Positions 29,161 to 40,782 of a stretch of 64,000 nucleotides of DNA are shown here, piece by piece; position 1 is the stretch's first letter; each line of letters begins with the position of its first letter. Source of the stretch: Dendrophyllia cribrosa (lineage: Eukaryota; Cnidaria; Anthozoa; Scleractinia; Dendrophylliidae); the NCBI GenBank assembly GCA_024195265.1, contig JAJLRJ010000010.1:10746654-10810653 (forward strand), written 5' to 3'. Made by a program: the position numbers and the translations under genes. A model generated the notes under the pieces. That model did not search any database. It was not told the origin of the DNA and worked only from the letters and a program-made list of their open reading frames with translations.

Positions 29161-31409
29161 TTTAAGAAAAGGCACCTCACAAAAAGTAGCAATTGAAGGT
29201 TTGATGTCACTTCAAATGTACAGGGGCACCCAACGAACAATCTTTGGTAAAATACATTATAGTATTCAAATAAATTAAAATAAATGATATGAAAGCATTT
29301 GCAGGTGTTCTTCTACATAGAAAACGTTTTCAATTTAGTAAAAAGGGAGTTAAAACAACAAGCGCGTAAAAAAACACCATCACATACGAAAGCTTTGAAC
29401 GGTTTACAGAAAGAGTTAATGAGAACAAACAGTTAAAATGCACTGTATTTTAAGTAAGCTTCGAGGTAATTCTAGGTTTTACTTTGAAGTAAATATAACG
29501 CCCTGAGTTGTAACTTGTTAACGTTAGCAGAAACCACTTTCGCGCTAACTACAGAAGAGATCTGGAAAAGAGTCTTTTACATAGGAATTATCACGTGTCC
29601 ATGACGTCGTAATATTCAAATCAAAGTGGGAAAGTAACGATGGTCGATCGATCTTGAAGCCACTCTCGAAGCTTACATTTGGCTTTGAGCTCCTGTAGTC
29701 AATTTTATTTTCTTTGTTCGCCACATTTGTGCCCGTCTGGTGGTTGAAGGACATCATTAAGTCCGGAAACCCGTAAGTCACTAGCACCTTTTAAAGAAAC
29801 GAGCGGTGTTTTGCTTTTCGACTGTCGAATAGTCACTGCTGATGTTGGCACTCTTGCGGCCGTTCACAGTCGGTAGGCAAGCCGATCCAGACGGAGTCTA
29901 AAAGCACGTCTTGTCTAAAAACTGTATGATCGTGAGTTGCAGCCCATTTGTGACACCTTGCTGTGACCGAAGTTTAGAATTGAAGAGGTGCTTTTAGACT
30001 TATATATTTTTGTGAAAAATCAGTTGGATGGCATTCCCCGTTCGTTGAACTCAGGAGTTTCCCATAATTCATTGCGGTATCTGTTGCGTTCTTTTTGCTG
30101 TATGAGAAGCTTGCGATAAAAACGAAGAGGCAGGAAGGGCAATAATCTCAGCAATAAAGTACATTGCTCGTCTCCAGCGAAAGAAACGTCTTTTTATCCT
30201 TCTACCCGAGACGAAATGTAGAAGATCGTAGCTTTTAAAAGCGGCGTCACGTCACTTTGCGTGACTTTGAAAAGGGTCAGAAAACATATTATGGTTCCTT
30301 TGTCAGCAAGCGGAATGGAAGGTGGACCGAAGTGAACCCAAAAATTCCGTAAGTGTTTTAATGTTATGCAGTTAGACTCTGTACTTGATTTTGTTATATC
30401 TCTATTAGTAAATAACTATGGTGTTTTGGTTTTACATCAAGCCGAACCGCTATGTTTCGTGTTAGTTTTGGCGCGTTGTTACTCGATTTATGTAAATCTT
30501 AAACCGCTTCTCTCGCCTGAAGTATTTGTCAAATTTTAATTTCAGCCTACTAGCTTTGGCATAAAGACGCCGTCTTGGCTGAATTTTCTGGTAAAAGAAA
30601 CGCATTTTCACTGTGTGTTTTAATGTGTGTGTTTTAGCGAAAGAATGTGGTTTATCGGTACTCACACTTTTTGCTCGGCGATTTGGCTAATTAAATCTCA
30701 AACATCATACGTCCTGTTGACAGCGGATGTTTTTCACGCTTTGGAATTGTTAGCTGTTTAGCTGTTGAGCCGCTAGTTCAGCAAAACACTTTCTTTTAGA
30801 CAATAGCCCTTCCATCCGAATTTCGTGAATATAGCTTACGCTCCGCGAATGTTAAACTTCCGACCGCCAAAGTGAATAGTTAGCGGCCGTGAGTCAGAAT
30901 AGTGATCTTGTTCATTTCAACTTTCTTCTGAGAATAATATAAATTTAGAATAGGTTCTATGAGCTCTTTTTTCTTATGGCGAGATCAGATCAGTTGACTA
31001 TTCTAGTGAGATCAGGTTTAAATTATTTATAGCATCGCATTATATGTGTGTGTGTTTCTGTTTTTATCTCGTTTGTTTGTTTAGAATGCTGTAAAACGAC
31101 TGCTAGTAATTAGTGAACTTCACTGCTATTGCTTCTGTAGCGATACTGGGCAAACACTGCACTAATGCTGTATCACTAGAACAACTATTCTAATCCTGAT
31201 CCTAACCCTAACCCTTTAAACTCAAAATGTATCCTTGAAATATGCACAACAGTACACAATGTCTCAACTCTTTTTGCAATTGCTTGTATCTTCAGTTTTT
31301 ACTCACAGTTTGCAACCCGAGTCCAATTTGAGAACAATTTGCCCTCCTAATACAGTATTTTAGTAAGTGACATAACAAAAATGGCAGGTACCTTTTCCAA
31401 AATTCAGAC

Positions 31410-31454
<45 letters not shown>

Positions 31455-31539
31455 GTTGTGTCCGGCCTTAGAGCAGTAGCAGAAGTTTAAATCTATTGAA
31501 CTAAAAGTGGGTTTTGTGGCAAACTGGCTAGTTACTTAC
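29161..31539. other. Probable intron of the SAM gene; minor repeats
   Basis: Lies between two exons of the minus-strand gene. Contains (TA)n at 31413-31452 and a very short TAACCC-type run at about 31204-31217. An open stretch at 29545-29787 (minus) has protein-like composition but no clear splice sites. Confidence 0.35.
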
Positions 31540-31667
31540 TGTGACAATGATTTCTTGCCACGTGGACAACGCTTGGCGTTTGTCGGCCAACACCTTAGTC
31601 ACCTTATACATGTCCGCGAACTCTACTCTTGTTAGAGTGGTAAATTGGCCACTATCAATTTCAGCCA
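31540..31667 (-). CDS. Host SAM-domain gene, exon 2
   Basis: Acceptor TTCTTTTCAG before 31667 and donor GTAAGT after 31540. With one base from exon 1 it gives 43 codons, phase 0 at the end. It reads VAEIDSGQF, LTRVEFADMYKV and KRQALSTWQE. Together with exon 1 this is the second half of a sterile-alpha-motif fold (F...EID...LT...L). SAM domains bind other proteins or RNA. Confidence 0.65.
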
Positions 31668-31846
31668 CTGAAAAGAAAAAGTCAAGAAAAGAAGCCGACG
31701 GAAAACTAAATTAAAAAACAAAACTAACAGGCAAAGAGAAAATAGCTATTATTTCATTCCAATTCAAAAAGCCACGTGTGCTTTGGTTACATATGGAAAC
31801 TTGATTAACAAACAACAATTACATGCCGCTGGAAAAATAAACACAC

Positions 31847-31943
31847 CTTTGAAAGCTGTGACTATGCTCTCCTTCAATCCCTTGTTTGCTAAAAGTTTAG
31901 CAACGTCGTCCATTGTCATATCCTTTAGACTCGAACGATCCAT
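31847..31943 (-). CDS. Host SAM-domain gene, first coding exon
   Basis: ATG at 31943, donor GTGTGT after 31847, exit phase 1, which matches the entry phase of the exon at 31540-31667. The 32 codons read MTMDDVAKLLANKGL and KESIVTAF, the first half of a SAM domain (DDVA..L...GL...I...F). Downstream exons: 31540-31667 and 27907-28369. The whole gene is not recovered; the last seen exon is disrupted. Confidence 0.6.
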
Positions 31944-31949
31944 ACTTAC

Positions 31950-32799
31950 TAGAAAAAAGAAGCTTTCTTAACTTGACGCGACCTTCTTGTTCTGGCGCGA
32001 AACTCCCGCGAATGAACTGTCCACGTCGCACGCTTGGTCTTAAGCCAAGCACGATACGAAAGTTGATACATAAGAGAAATAACGAAACTGGTTCAAACTA
32101 GATTTATGTGAAAGAGTATTTTGTTGAAGATAACAGACACCTGTTTATTAAACGAAAACAAACTACTGTTATCTGAGGCAGGGTAAATGCGGTTGTTGTC
32201 ATGTATAATGAACCACACGAGGCACGTGTGACAGTATAAACTATTATCATGCAAAGGTGTAATTAAACAAAGGACAGTTATATTTTCGTTTCTGGGAGTA
32301 AGTTATTATATAATTAGATAAAATACATTAAATTTTTAACAAAAGATTAAACTAAAGTGCCAGTCAGCTTAGCAGAATAAAACTTAACAATACGCATTCT
32401 TCACATAGCGTAAAATGCGTGACTATGTCGGCCCTTTGCACTTTGTACTTATCCAAATACGGAAAAGTATGAATAAAACTCTTTTTGTGCTAAATGGGTC
32501 ATTCAGCGGACGGGGATTGTTTTATTTCGTGGATGATTATTAACGTGATATCAGCGAAAGCGCGCGAAAATCAATGTTGACGCAACCGCTCTCTCTTTAT
32601 GCGAAAAATTCTCGAATCGTTAGCACAAATTCGCCAGTTTACGTGAGTAAATCTCTGCCATTCGACACAAATTAGATATCCGCGTAAACGTCAAATATTT
32701 AACAGACCGATTCCATTATTAGAGCGAGCGGAGAAAAGTAAAATATATCAAAATTTGCACTTTTACGAATCAAAAACTCCACAAAGCCTAAACAGAACC
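31950..32799. other. Host DNA upstream of the SAM gene
   Basis: Probably promoter and 5' flank of the minus-strand gene. No coding frame or array recognised. Confidence 0.3.
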
Positions 32800-33670
32800 C
32801 CTGACCTGCCATTTCAGCTAATTGTATTGGTGCTATTTTAGTACTGTGGTGGAGTATACCAAATTGTTCATTTTCCACAAAGCCAAAACAGAACTGCTGA
32901 CCTGCCATTTCAGCCAATTGTATTGGTGCTATTTTAGTACCGTGGTGGAGTCTACCTAATTTGGCACTTTCCTCAAAGCCAAAACAGAACTCCCGGACCT
33001 GCCATTTCAGCCAATTGTATTGGTGCTATTTTAGTACTGTGGTGGAGTCTACCTAATTTGGCACTTTCCTCAAAGCCAAAACAGAGCCCCGAGACCTGCC
33101 ATTTCAGCCAATTGTATTGGTGGTATTTTAGTACTGTGGTATTATACCTAATTTGGCACTTTCCTCATAGCCGAAACAGAACTCCCGGACCTGCCATTTC
33201 AGCCAATTGTATTGGTGCTATTTTAGTACTGTGGTGTTATACCTAATTTGGCACTTTCCTCAAAGCCAAAACAGAACTCCCGGACCTGCCATTTCAGCCA
33301 ATTGTATTGGTGGTATTTTAGTACTGTGGTATTATACCTAATTTGGCACTTTCCTCAAAGCTAAAACAGAACCCCTGACCTGCCATTTCAGCCAATTGTA
33401 TTGGTGCTATTTTAGTACTGTGGTGTTATACCTAATTCTGCATTATCCACAAAGTCAAAACGGAACCCCTGACCTGCCATTTTAGCCAATTGTATTGGTG
33501 CTATTTTAGTACCGTGGTGTTATGCATAATTTGGCACTTTCCTTAAAGCCGAAACAGAACCCCTGACCTGCCATTTCAGGCAATTGTATTGGTCAGTGCT
33601 ATTTTAGTACTGTGGTGTTATACCTAATTTGGCATTTTCCACAAAGTCGAAACGAAACCCTTGACCTTAC
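32775..33670. repeat. Tandem repeat, period about 96 bp
   Basis: Nine copies marked by CCTGCCATTTCAGCCAATTG at 94-97 base spacing (ATTTCAG at 32811, 32907, 33004, 33101, 33195, 33291, 33385, then variants at about 33479 and 33572). Units share ATTGGTGCTATTTTAGTACTGTGGTG. Confidence 0.9.
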
Positions 33671-33944
33671 TATAATACCTATTTTGCATCTGGGTTGTAC
33701 CCAATTAGCCATTTGTATAGCTGCTGATTTGGTTCCACAAAACTAGGCTAATTTGGGTCACATATATTATAACGTCTGTTTTGGACACTTGCTTTTCCAA
33801 ATTTGCCTCTACAACGGTATTAAAACGGACCCTTTGGGTGTGAATCATACCATTGGGGGCTTCGTTAGAATGCAAAGAAGCCAAAATGGTACCAATTTAA
33901 GAATGCTAAAATTGTTTCTCAGGGCTGAAATAGTCCTTGCGATT

Positions 33945-36560
33945 TTATTGTGAAGGTGCCCTGTTGAGGCGCCCGCCAATGCCGAGAAGACCGTCAATGA
34001 ATATCGGGTCTAATCTTGAAAGTGCACTTGATTTCTTAACACAGTTCCCTTTCTTTACTGCATTGATTTCTCTGGGAATGATAATCTGATGCTTCGAGTC
34101 GTCAGATAAAGATGATAATCTGATGCTTCGAGTCGTCAGATAAAGGTGCTCCGCTGAGGCGCCCGCCAATGCGGACAAGACCGTCAATGAATATCGGATC
34201 TCATCTTGAAAGTGCACTTGATTTCTTAACACAGTTCCCTTTAATTTCTTTACTGCATTGATTTCTTCTGCAAAGGCGAGATTCTGATCGAATTTGATAA
34301 TCTCCCTTTCTGCATTCTCCAGCTCTGGGCGTGTCACCGATTCCACTATGCGGGCTTTAGCGCTGCTCTCGTCGTATAGCTTCGACTCTCTTCCCCTTGT
34401 TACGAATCGGGCTTGACAGCGAAGGAATAGTGCGATAAACTTCAATAACGTAAACCAAGACAAGAACCGTACGACGATAGAGATGAGACCTGAGTACGCC
34501 TCGCTTTCGTGAACAACGAAGGATTTTGATTCTCGTTTCACCTCGGGGTCATCTTCTGCCAATTTTACACTGCACTCAGGACGCTTGATCCATTCGAACT
34601 CTGGTCTCAGAAGAAACGCCGGCCCCTTTATCGAGCGGTCATTTCGAATAAAGGCATCCGCAGTAGCTCCTCTTGAAGCGTCGTCAGCGGGATTAGATTT
34701 GGTGCCTTTTAACCTTGAGAAACTTGTGTACCACCATAAACAATCTAACGGAAAATCAATCAACACAGCTGTACTAGTGAAAGATTAAAGTTTCCGATGG
34801 GGTACGTTTTATGGAAATAGGAGTTGAGTTAATAAGTGTAGGGTCCATTTTTGATATAAAAGAGAAATAACACTCCAGGCCAGTTCATATTCAAGCCTAT
34901 ATTTCTGAAATTCAAACGGAGCGATTTCCTTGAGATTTTCACTCAAGGTATTTAGATGGTGTAAAATTCATTTACAAGTAAGACCAAAATATTATTTCAT
35001 CAAGCCTTGTAGACATAATTTTAAAAACATATTTCAAAATTGTTTTGCTTTTGGTTATATTTAAACACCTCAAAAGTCCACTCGAAATTTTCTCGAAAAC
35101 GCTTCCATAGAAATTCTTAAAATTTTGCAGACCTTAGGACAAGTACGTCAGCCAGAGAGCGTTTTCCAAAATTATCTCGCGATGACAAGTAATTCTGTTT
35201 TATTTAAAGCAGGGAATGACGTTATAACGTTGCTATGGCAACTTCGATTTCGATAAAACTTACATAATCTGAAACTTTAATCTTTTTCTAGTACAGCTGT
35301 GGCAATTGATTTTCCGTTGGATCATTTATTGTGGTACACAAGTTTCTCAAAGTTAAAAGGTATCGTCACTCAAAAACCCAGTCGAGCCACCTTAAACGTA
35401 TCGACACACAAATCTTGCAGTAGAAGTTTCGCAGGTAGGATGAACGGCGCAGCCATTCCCAACGGATCTTAGATTGAATTCACTACTGAGAGTATACCAC
35501 ACCTGGTACCGGGTCGCTCCTTCACGCTAACTTTGAAGCCAAATGTGTTGGTCTCAACAAACCACGAAACACCCAGTGCCCTCTCAATAGGAAGAATGTC
35601 CTTGGTAAGATCGAGCTCTTTAACATCTTTGGCTCTGGCTTCTACCGGAATTACTTTCAAAACTTCTCGATCATTGCTGATCCATTTTGTGAAATTGAAA
35701 CCTCCATTGAACATGATTTTGCGTAAGTCATCCACGTGAGCGACCGCTTTACAACTTGACGGCAAAGACTTCAAGCAGTCGTCAACGTAAACGTTCCTCA
35801 TTACGGTGCTAACAACCTCAGAGGAAAGCTCGTGCTTGTGACCCTCTGCATTCCGACGCATAGCGAAGTTGGCGCAACTTGGTGACGTTACTGCACCAAA
35901 GAGATGGACGGTCATACGGTACGCTTCCCACTCTTGGTCTAGATTACCGTTGGGCCACCAAAGGAACCGTAGAAGGTCGCGATCTGTTACTGGAACGCGC
36001 ACTTGATCAAACATAGATTGGACATCACCCATCACTGCGACCGGGTCCTGGCGAAGACGTATCAGTACGCCCACCAAATTGTTGGTCAAGTCCGGACCTT
36101 GAAACAATTCATTGTTCAGAGAGGTTCCAAGATACTGGGCGGAGCAGTCGAAAACGACTCGTATTTTATCCGGCTTCTTTTGGTGGTACACTCCGTGATG
36201 GGGGATATAACAGACCTTGCCATCGGATCTGTCCAAGGCATTTGAGGAACCTTTTCTGCAAACCCTTCTTTGACAACTTCTTCGAGAAAGGCAACGTAGT
36301 CCTCTCGGAACTTTGCATCTTTGGAGAGCTTTCGTTTGAGATGGAGTGCTCTGCGTTCCGCCTGGGCTCTGTTCTCTGGCATGTACACGCGTTGATCTCT
36401 TTAAGGTAAAGAAACCTGATAATGGCCATCTTCGCACTTGGTGACTGAGGCTTCTACAATGTTCATGGACTTCAAGTCATCCCTGGACAAGCCTAGGTCA
36501 TCGTTAGGAGAGACATCCGCAAAATCAGGGTAATACGTTCATGATTACCGTCACGAATAT
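33945..36560 (-). pseudogene. BEL/Pao LTR-retrotransposon pol fragment, rearranged
   Basis: The minus strand from 36437 to 35469 reads a BEL/Pao reverse transcriptase: KIRVVFDCSA, LRFLWWP, then YVDDCLKS (the catalytic DD). Upstream (36560-36440) is SRDDLKSMNIVEASV, out of frame. From 34766 to 33945 follows the RNase H/linker zone with NPADDASRG and near the end DGLLGIGGRL. No intact gag, protease, integrase or LTR is seen. A partial inverted copy of the RNase H start lies at 35281-35370, and about 110 bases are duplicated at 33960-34070 and 34148-34265, so the element is dead. Confidence 0.8.
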
Positions 36561-36612
36561 AGCATTTCTAACGTTCAAGTCTTTCGGAAACTCATACTAA
36601 ACTTTCTAAGCT

Positions 36613-37190
36613 TTCCGTTCTGGCAGATGTTCTCCTAGTTCTTGTAGTTCTGTAGCTTTGGTAGTTCTGTAGTTCTGGTAGTTCTTGTAGTTCTTGTAGT
36701 TCTTGTAGTTCTGGTAGTTCTGTAGTTCTGTAGTTCTCGTAGTTCTGTAGTTCTGGTAGTTCTGTAGCTTTGGTAGTTCTGTAGTTCTTGTAGTTCTATA
36801 GTTCTTGTAGTTCTGTAGTTCTCGTAGTTCTGGTAGTTCTGTAGTTCTGTAGTTTTTGTAGTTCTGTAGTTCGGTAGTTCTAGTAGTTCTGTAGTTCTGG
36901 TAGTTGTTGTAGTTGTTGTAGTCCTTGTAGTTCTGTAGTTTTGTAGTTCTTGTAGTTCTGTAGTTCTTGTAGTTTTTGTAGTTCTGTAGTTCTGTAGTTC
37001 TTGTAGTTCTTGTAGTTCTCGTAGTTCTGTAGTTCTGGTAGTTCGGTAGTTCGGTAGTTCTCGTAGTTCTATAGTTCTGGTAGTTCGGTAGTTCTGTAGT
37101 TATGGTAGTTCTTGTAGTTCTATAGTTCTTGTAGTTCTGTAGTTCTGGTAGTTTGGTAGTTCGGTAGTTCTGGTAGTTTGGTAAGGAATC
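36613..37190. repeat. GTAGTTCT minisatellite, block 1
   Basis: 8-10 bp units (TAGTTCTG, TAGTTCTTG, TAGTTCGG, TAGTTCTCG). The same array resumes at 39545, 40783, 56735 and 57141, so all inserts between these are later or co-amplified. Confidence 0.95.
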
Positions 37191-37307
37191 AGAGAATTAA
37201 CTCTGTGTGTAAATTTTCGTGCTAAGGTAAACCCATAAATTTCCCTATACTGAGCGTTAGCCCTAGTAAGGAAATGAGGGACCACACGAGGGAAAGAAAA
37301 AAATCTT

Positions 37308-37381
37308 TGACCTCGGTGGGATTCGAACCCACGACCTCCGGATTAGATCTTCCGTCGCTCTACCGCTTGAGCCACGAGGCC
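37308..37381 (-). tRNA. tRNA-like gene, copy 1
   Basis: 74 bases fold as a tRNA: 7-bp acceptor (GGCCTCG/CGAGGTC, one G-U), D-arm GCTC/GAGC, T-arm GTGGG-TTCGAAT-CCCAC, discriminator A. Box A TGGCTCAAGCGG and box B GGTTCGAATCC are consensus, and T7 follows within three bases, so RNA polymerase III could transcribe it. The anticodon stem CGGA/TCCG closes an 8-base loop AGATCTAA with no U33; an Arg-TCT origin is possible, but decoding is doubtful. Could be a tRNA-derived repeat. Confidence 0.6.
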
Positions 37382-37606
37382 GTACGGGAGCAGATTGTGG
37401 GTAATAAGGTGGCAATTCGTGGCAATGAGAATGTGAGGGGTACAAATAAATAGTGAGCCACGTAGCACTGGTGATACAAACAAGGAATCAGAGAATTAAC
37501 TCTGTGTGTAAATTTTCGTGCTAAGGTAAACCCATAAATTTCCCTATACTGAGCGTTAGCCCTAGTAAGGAAATGAGGGACCACACGAGGGAAAGAAAAA
37601 AATCTT

Positions 37607-37680
37607 TGACCTCGGTGGGATTCGAACCCACGACCTCCGGATTAGATCTTCCGTCGCTCTACCGCTTGAGCCACGAGGCC
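37607..37680 (-). tRNA. tRNA-like gene, copy 2
   Basis: Same sequence as copy 1, 299 bases on, including the atypical 8-base anticodon loop and T7 terminator. Confidence 0.6.
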
Positions 37681-37905
37681 GTACGGGAGCAGATTGTGGG
37701 TAATAAGGTGGCAATTCGTGGCAATGAGAATGTGAAGGGTACAAATAAATAGTGAGCCACGTAGCACTGGTGATACAAACAAGGAATCAGAGAATTAACT
37801 CTGTGTGTAAATTTTCGTGCTAAGGTAAACCCATAAATTTCCCTATACTGAGCGTTAGCCCTAGTAAGGAAATGAGGGACCACACGAGGGAAAGAAAAAA
37901 ATCTT

Positions 37906-37979
37906 TGACCTCGGTGGGATTCGAACCCACGACCTCCGGATTAGATCTTCCGTCGCTCTACCGCTTGAGCCACGAGGCC
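37906..37979 (-). tRNA. tRNA-like gene, copy 3
   Basis: Same sequence as copy 1, third unit of the minus-strand array. Confidence 0.6.
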
Positions 37980-38204
37980 GTACGGGAGCAGATTGTGGGT
38001 AATAAGGTGGCAATTCGTGGCAATGAGAATGTGAAGGGTACAAATAAATAGTGAGCCACGTAGCACTGGTGATACAAACAAGGAATCAGAGAATTAACTC
38101 TGTGTGTAAATTTTCGTGCTAAGGTAAACCCATAAATTTCCCTATACTGAGCGTTAGCCCTAGTAAGGAAATGAGGGACCACACGAGGGAAAGAAAAAAA
38201 TCTT

Positions 38205-38278
38205 TGACCTCGGTGGGATTCGAACCCACGACCTCCGGATTAGATCTTCCGTCGCTCTACCGCTTGAGCCACGAGGCC
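38205..38278 (-). tRNA. tRNA-like gene, copy 4
   Basis: Same sequence as copy 1, last full unit of the minus-strand array before the inversion point. Confidence 0.6.
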
Positions 38279-38466
38279 GTACGGGAGCAGATTGTGGGTA
38301 ATAAGGTGGCAATTCGTGGCAATGAGAATGTGAAGGGTACAAATAAATAGTGAGCCACGTAGCACTGGTGATACAAACAAGGAATCAGAGAATTAACTCT
38401 GTGTGTAAATTTTCGTGCTAAGGTAAACCCATAAATTTCCCTATACTGAGCGTTAGCCCTAGTAAG

Positions 38467-38487
38467 GTTCGAATCCCACCGAGGTCA
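38467..38487 (+). pseudogene. tRNA-like 3' fragment at the inversion junction
   Basis: Only the T-arm and 3' acceptor strand remain (from GTTCGAATCCC to GGTCA), followed by the T7 run. It marks the breakpoint between the two arrays. Confidence 0.8.
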
Positions 38488-38712
38488 AAGATTTTTTTCT
38501 TTCCCTCGTGTGGTCCCTCATTTCCTTACTAGGGCTAACGCTCAGTATAGGGAAATTTATGGGTTTACCTTAGCACGAAAATTTACACACAGAGTTAATT
38601 CTCTGATTCCTTGTTTGTATCACCAGTGCTACGTGGCTCACTATTTATTTGTACCCTTCACATTCTCATTGCCACGAATTGCCACCTTATTACCCACAAT
38701 CTGCTCCCGTAC

Positions 38713-38786
38713 GGCCTCGTGGCTCAAGCGGTAGAGCGACGGAAGATCTAATCCGGAGGTCGTGGGTTCGAATCCCACCGAGGTCA
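38713..38786 (+). tRNA. tRNA-like gene, copy 5
   Basis: Identical to copy 1 but on the plus strand, first full unit right of the inversion. Confidence 0.6.
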
Positions 38787-39011
38787 AAGATTTTTTTCTT
38801 TCCCTCGTGTGGTCCCTCATTTCCTTACTAGGGCTAACGCTCAGTATAGGGAAATTTATGGGTTTACCTTAGCACGAAAATTTACACACAGAGTTAATTC
38901 TCTGATTCCTTGTTTGTATCACCAGTGCTACGTGGCTCACTATTTATTTGTACCCTTCACATTCTCATTGCCACGAATTGCCACCTTATTACCCACAATC
39001 TGCTCCCGTAC

Positions 39012-39085
39012 GGCCTCGTGGCTCAAGCGGTAGAGCGACGGAAGATCTAATCCGGAGGTCGTGGGTTCGAATCCCACCGAGGTCA
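39012..39085 (+). tRNA. tRNA-like gene, copy 6
   Basis: Identical plus-strand copy at 299-bp spacing. Confidence 0.6.
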
Positions 39086-39310
39086 AAGATTTTTTTCTTT
39101 CCCTCGTGTGGTCCCTCATTTCCTTACTAGGGCTAACGCTCAGTATAGGGAAATTTATGGGTTTACCTTAGCACGAAAATTTACACACAGAGTTAATTCT
39201 CTGATTCCTTGTTTGTATCACCAGTGCTACGTGGCTCACTATTTATTTGTACCCTTCACATTCTCATTGCCACGAATTGCCACCTTATTACCCATAATCT
39301 GCTCCCGTAC

Positions 39311-39384
39311 GGCCTCGTGGCTCAAGCGGTAGAGCGACGGAAGATCTAATCCGGAGGTCGTGGGTTCGAATCCCACCGAGGTCA
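39311..39384 (+). tRNA. tRNA-like gene, copy 7
   Basis: Identical plus-strand copy; its unit differs from its neighbours by one base upstream (CCCATAATCT for CCCACAATCT). Confidence 0.6.
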
Positions 39385-39544
39385 AAGATTTTTTTCTTTC
39401 CCTCGTGTGGTCCCTCATTTCCTTACTAGGGCTAACGCTCAGTATAGGGAAATTTATGGGTTTACCTTAGCACGAAAATTTACACACAGAGTTAATTCTC
39501 TGATTCCTTGTTTGTATCACCAGTGCTACGTGGCTCACTATTTA

Positions 39545-40289
39545 CTGGTAGTTTGGTAGTTCGGTAGTTCTCGTAGTTCTGGTAGTTCGGTAGTTCGGTA
39601 GTTCTGGTAGTTCTGGTAGTTCTTGTAGTTCTTGTAGTTCTGTAGTTCTGTAGTTCTGTAGTTCTCGTAGTTCTCGTAGTTCTCGTAGTTCTCGTAGTTA
39701 TGGTAGTTCTTGTAGTTCTATAGTTCTTGTAGTTCTGTAGTTCTCGTAGTTCAGTAGTTCTGGTAGTTCTGGTGTTTCTGTAGTTTTGTAGTTCTAGTAG
39801 TTCTTGTAGTTCTTGTAGTTCTCGTAGTTCTGTAGTTCTGGTAGTTTTGTAGTTCGGTAGTCTCGTAGTTGTGTAGTTCTGGTAGTTCTTGTAGTTCTTG
39901 TAGTTCTGTAGTTCTAGTAGTTCTTGTAGTTTTTGTAGTTCTGTAGTTCTCGTAGTTCTGTAGTTCTGGTAGTTCTGGTAGTTATGTAGTTCGGTAGTTC
40001 TCGTAGTTCTGTAGTTCTAGTAGTTCTTGTAGTTCTTGTAGTTCTGTAGTTCTGTAGTTCTCGTAGTTCTGTAGTTCTGGTAGTTCTTGTAGTTCTGTAG
40101 TTCTGTAGTTCTCGTAGTTCTGTAGTTCTGGTAGTTCGGTAGTTCTGTAGTTCTTGTAGTTCTTGTAGTTCTGTAGTTCTGTAGTTCTGTAGTTCTGGTA
40201 GTTCTGTAGTTCTAGTAGTTCTGTTGTTCTAGTAGTTCTTGTAGTTTTTGTAGTTCTGTAGTTCTCGTAGTTCTGTAGTTCTGGTAGTT
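39545..40289. repeat. GTAGTTCT minisatellite, block 2
   Basis: Continuation of the array at 36613-37190 beyond the tRNA-like units. Confidence 0.95.
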
Positions 40290-40782
40290 GTAATGTAATG
40301 TAATGTAATGTAATGTAATGTAAATCTTTATTCAAACACGGAGAATCATCAGTTAAGTTAATAATTAAAAATTAAAACTTGTACAACTGCTTTACATGAT
40401 TGCCGTGTGGGAATCCGACATCTCAGATACTTTCTTAATACCCCTTTAAACTGCCCAATAGAACAAACGCTTTTTAAATCTTGGGGCAAGTTGTTCCACA
40501 AACAGGCCCCGCTGTAGCAAAAACTTCGTTTTAGGTAATTAGTATTTGGCTTGGGCAGCGAAAGCTTTCCTTAAAGATTTCTTAGGTTATAATCATTAAC
40601 GTGGCGTTGAGTGAAGAGACATTGAAGATAGTCTGGGGCAAGTTCATTCAATGTTTTATACATAATTAAAGCTTTCTGCTTTTTACGACGAAGAGACAGC
40701 TTCTCCCACTTAAGCATCGCGAGAAGGAGGTTGGAGCTCGTATCAAAAGGTGATTGAGTAATTACTCTGGCAGCGCGATTTT
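40290..40782 (-). mobile_element. 5'-truncated LINE, 3' end with (ATTAC)n tail
   Basis: On the minus strand: KWEKLSLRRKKQKALIMYKT, then LNELAPDYL, FTQRHVNDYNLRNL, SFCYSGACLWNNLPQDLKS and a stop at 40358-40360, followed by AATAAAG and six ATTAC units. This is the end of a CR1/Jockey-type ORF2 and its 3' tail. An in-frame stop near 40578 shows decay. It sits inside the minisatellite. Confidence 0.8.

Larger units (their letters stand above)
37191..39544. repeat. Inverted array of 299-bp units with tRNA-like genes
   Basis: Four units run on the minus strand (37191-38466) and about three and a half on the plus strand (38467-39544). Units are almost identical. The head-to-head junction at 38466/38467 joins a unit body to the T-arm half of a tRNA-like gene. 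Both outer edges abut the GTAGTTCT minisatellite. Confidence 0.9.

Noticed and set aside
29545..29787. Possible host exon on the minus strand
   Set aside because: Protein-like composition but no convincing splice sites or family; left as part of an intron.
31204..31217. Telomeric repeat
   Set aside because: Only about two TAACCC-type units, consistent with chance.
37263..39332. Repeated 60- and 74-residue frames in the 299-bp units
   Set aside because: They are translations of the tRNA-like gene and spacer.
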